From assembly GCF_013364355.1 (NCBI RefSeq), contig NZ_CP054931.1:4143501-4207500 (forward strand): 64,000 nucleotides of DNA. Reading direction: 5' to 3'. Source of the DNA: Stenotrophomonas sp. NA06056 (GTDB lineage Bacteria; Pseudomonadota; Gammaproteobacteria; Xanthomonadales; Xanthomonadaceae). The stretch's first letter is position 1. Each line of letters opens with the position of its first letter. Below the pieces are notes generated by a model. It ran no database searches, was not told the DNA's origin, and worked only from the letters and a program-made list of their open reading frames with translations. Position numbers and translations under genes: made by a program. Of the stretch, positions 62,300 through 64,000 are shown one piece after another.

Positions 62300-63193
62300 T
62301 CAACGCAACGCCAGATCCACGGCGATGCCGGCAAACAGCGCGGCACCCACCCAGTTGTTGTGCAGGAAGGCCTTGAAGCACGGCCCACGCTCGCGGTTGC
62401 GGCAGATCCAGAATTCGTACACCACCAGCAGCGTCGCCACCGCTACGCCGGCCAGGTAGTACCCGCCCAGCCCGCCGCGCACGCCGACCAGCGCCATCGT
62501 GGCCAGGAACAGTGCGTACAGCACGCCCTGGATGACCAGGTCCAGATCGCCGAACAGGATCGCGGTGGAGTGCGAACCCATCTTCAGGTCGTCCTCGCGA
62601 TCGACCATGGCGTACCAGGTGTCGTAGGCGGTGGACCACAGGATGTTGCCGGCATACAGCAGCCAGCCCAGCATCGGCACCTCGCCCTGCACGGCGGCGA
62701 AGGCCATCGGGATGCCCCAGCCGAACGACATGCCCAGATAGACCTGCGGCAAGTGGGTGTAGCGCTTCAGGTAGGGATAGCTGGCGGCCAGGAACACGCC
62801 GATGAAGCTCAGGGCGATGGTCAGGCCGTTCAGGGTCAGCACCAGGCCGAAGGCCACCAGCATCAGCACCGCGAACAACGCCAGCGCCGCGCGGCCGCTG
62901 ATCGCACCGGTCGCCAACGGCCGTGCCTTGGTGCGCTCCACATGCGGGTCGAGCCAGCGGTCGGCATAGTCGTTGATGACGCAGCCGGCCGAGCGGGTCA
63001 GCCACACGCCGGCGGTGAATACGAACAGGGTCCACAGCGGCGGCAGTCCACCGGCGGCAAGCCACAACGCCCACCAGGTGGGCCACAGCAGCAGCAGCGT
63101 GCCGATCGGGCGATCGGCGCGCATCAGACTCCAGTAATGCCGCCAGCGCGGCGTCGGCGCCGGATGCGGCGCGGAAAGGGGGGTATCAGCCAT
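62300..63193 (-). CDS. ubiA: 4-hydroxybenzoate polyprenyltransferase
   Basis: A 297-residue membrane prenyltransferase that joins a polyprenyl tail to 4-hydroxybenzoate in ubiquinone synthesis. Asp-rich motif I is [11 protein letters not shown] and motif II is [16 protein letters not shown]. Nine helices predicted, starting with [18 protein letters not shown]. Length normal. Confidence 0.93.
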   Translation of the reverse strand: MADTPLSAPHPAPTPRWRHYWSLMRADRPIGTLLLLWPTWWALWLAAGGLPPLWTLFVFTAGVWLTRSAGCVINDYADRWLDPHVERTKARPLATGAISGRAALALFAVLMLVAFGLVLTLNGLTIALSFIGVFLAASYPYLKRYTHLPQVYLGMSFGWGIPMAFAAVQGEVPMLGWLLYAGNILWSTAYDTWYAMVDREDDLKMGSHSTAILFGDLDLVIQGVLYALFLATMALVGVRGGLGGYYLAGVAVATLLVVYEFWICRNRERGPCFKAFLHNNWVGAALFAGIAVDLALR

Positions 63194-63342
63194 GGCACTA
63201 GGATACTCCTGTGCCTCTGGAGCGACTTTGCCGGCGGGGGGAGATTTGTGCGGCGAAACTGGATAGAATGCCCATCCCGCACCGCCTCATTGCGTTGCGA
63301 TGCCCGCCCCGGCCCTGGTCGACGGCGCGGCGGTTCCACCAC

Positions 63343-63419
63343 GCGCTCGTAGCTCAGCCGGATAGAGTAGTGGCTTCCGAAGCCATTGGTCGGGGGTTCG
63401 AATCCCTCCGGGCGCGCCA
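63343..63419 (+). tRNA. tRNA-Arg (anticodon CCG)
   Basis: A 77-base cloverleaf with encoded CCA: acceptor GCGCTCG/CGGGCGC, D-arm GCTC/GAGT, anticodon stem GTGGC/GCCAT with loop TTCCGAA (anticodon CCG, reads CGG), T-arm GGGGG-TTCGAAT-CCCTC. All stems pair with three G-U pairs plus one in the acceptor. Confidence 0.95.
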
Positions 63420-63665
63420 TCTTCCCTGTGATTCCCTGTGACGATTTCGACCTGTCCGTTGTCTGGCCGGAGACGCTTGATCGTGCATTCGTGTTGAAGG
63501 CATTCGAGCACAGCTCGACGCCAGCCAACAGAAGGTCGGGAACCGGACAGGAGGCCGCCGTACCAGGGCGAGGTCTTCCCACCTGCCTGGGGGGCGACAG
63601 GCCGAGCGTTGCGCGCGGCCTTCGACATCCATGTCGTGCGCCTGTCCAGTATCCCGGTAAAGATG

Positions 63666-64000
63666 TCAGCCGCTGAGCAGGTCGTTGAAGCGCGCCAGCG
63701 AGGCCAGGTGGAAGTGCACCGGTGCCAACCACCCCTGGTGATGCCAGGCGATGACGGTCGCCTCGGGCAGCGCAGCGAAACGATCGGGGTCGACGACCTG
63801 GAAGCCGAGCAGGCTGGAGGTTCGACCGTCGGCACGCACCACATCGGCCTGACGATCCACCAGCACACCCGAGGCCAACAGCTGCGCGCTGAAGGCGGCG
63901 GTGGCGGCGGCTTCGCTGGTAAAGGCTTCGCAGAACTGCAGTGCCTGACGGGTCAATTCGCTGGGCTGGCCATCGGCCTCGAACAACGGCTGACCTTCAT
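63666..64000 (-). CDS. SapC-family protein, partial (5' end beyond window)
   Basis: The last ~111 codons of a minus-strand gene; the coding strand enters from beyond position 64000. Contains DGQPSELTRQALQFCEAFTS, then DGRTSSLLGFQVVDPDRFAAL and a C-terminal HFHLASLARFNDLLSG, in agreement with the C-terminal half of SapC proteins (S-layer or peptide-transport-linked). The full-length protein is expected to have about 240 residues. Its end is 246 bases from the tRNA gene. Confidence 0.7.
   Translation of the reverse strand, partial: EGQPLFEADGQPSELTRQALQFCEAFTSEAAATAAFSAQLLASGVLVDRQADVVRADGRTSSLLGFQVVDPDRFAALPEATVIAWHHQGWLAPVHFHLASLARFNDLLSG

Noticed and set aside
63420..63665. Integration site or gene next to tRNA-Arg
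   Set aside because: No integrase gene or repeated tRNA end was seen in the window; the short frames there lack motifs.

Overview
The window looks like a chromosome segment from a Stenotrophomonas (Xanthomonadaceae). GC is high. GTAG-ended palindromes of the SMAG/REP kind recur between genes, two proteins carry the XVIPCD signal of the Xanthomonas-type bacteria-killing type IV secretion system, and large TonB receptors, a Cyo oxidase and a tRNA-Arg are present. Species assignment is inference.

Layout. 1-2630: the end of a large XVIPCD effector. 2683-5898: a pair of FtsX/MacB-type permeases divergent from an XRE regulator. 6018-10307: a patchwork of small putative immunity or secreted genes, broken pieces of comM, a GNAT remnant, and an orphan Rhs C-terminal toxin with an HEXXH motif that overlaps a lipoprotein gene. 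10564-19771: a class III lanthipeptide-type locus with an FtsX-type ABC transporter (ATPase plus two permeases), an ABC exporter, a LanKC synthetase (lyase, kinase and zinc-free cyclase) and four small precursor genes, three on the minus strand and one on the plus strand. All four lie outside most gene-length cut-offs and share a leader with an LxLQ motif and a Ser-rich core ending in Cys-Cys. 20267-23065: DUF1348 and TetR genes, then intact comM. Direct repeats of the comM 5' end bracket 8.7-21.7 kb, as expected for an island at the comM hotspot. 23256-28454: a HEPN/Abi-like protein followed by a giant SF1 helicase-nuclease, a candidate defence pair.

28.4-43.5 kb is mostly core or accessory metabolism: a TonB receptor, an orphan colicin-type immunity gene, a YidA-like phosphatase, ExoD, a sorbosone-type dehydrogenase, a kexin-like secreted protease with a small secreted partner, and cyoABCD followed by a Sco1-like gene. 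43.6-47.6 kb holds two MocR-type (GntR plus aminotransferase fold) regulators around a small thioredoxin-like operon, with near-identical ATACAA/TTGTAT palindromes at both promoters. 47.7-56.2 kb has a TonB receptor coupled to a class V aminotransferase, an AraC/GyrI regulator, a hydrolase, a VOC protein and a TPM-domain membrane protein. 56.4-59.4 kb encodes a peptidoglycan-degrading type IV effector (lysozyme-like, M23, PG-binding, XVIPCD) with two upstream lipoproteins, probably its immunity proteins. The window ends with a YiiX-like hydrolase, an AtoE-like transporter, UbiA, tRNA-Arg(CCG) and a partial SapC gene.

The most novel-looking element is the lanthipeptide locus. The sequence suggests precursors are made in excess of LanKC because hairpins separate the units, modified by LanKC, exported by the dedicated ABC protein, and tolerated or moved on by the FtsX-type transporter. 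No leader protease is visible. Functions are read from motifs by eye; no database search was possible.
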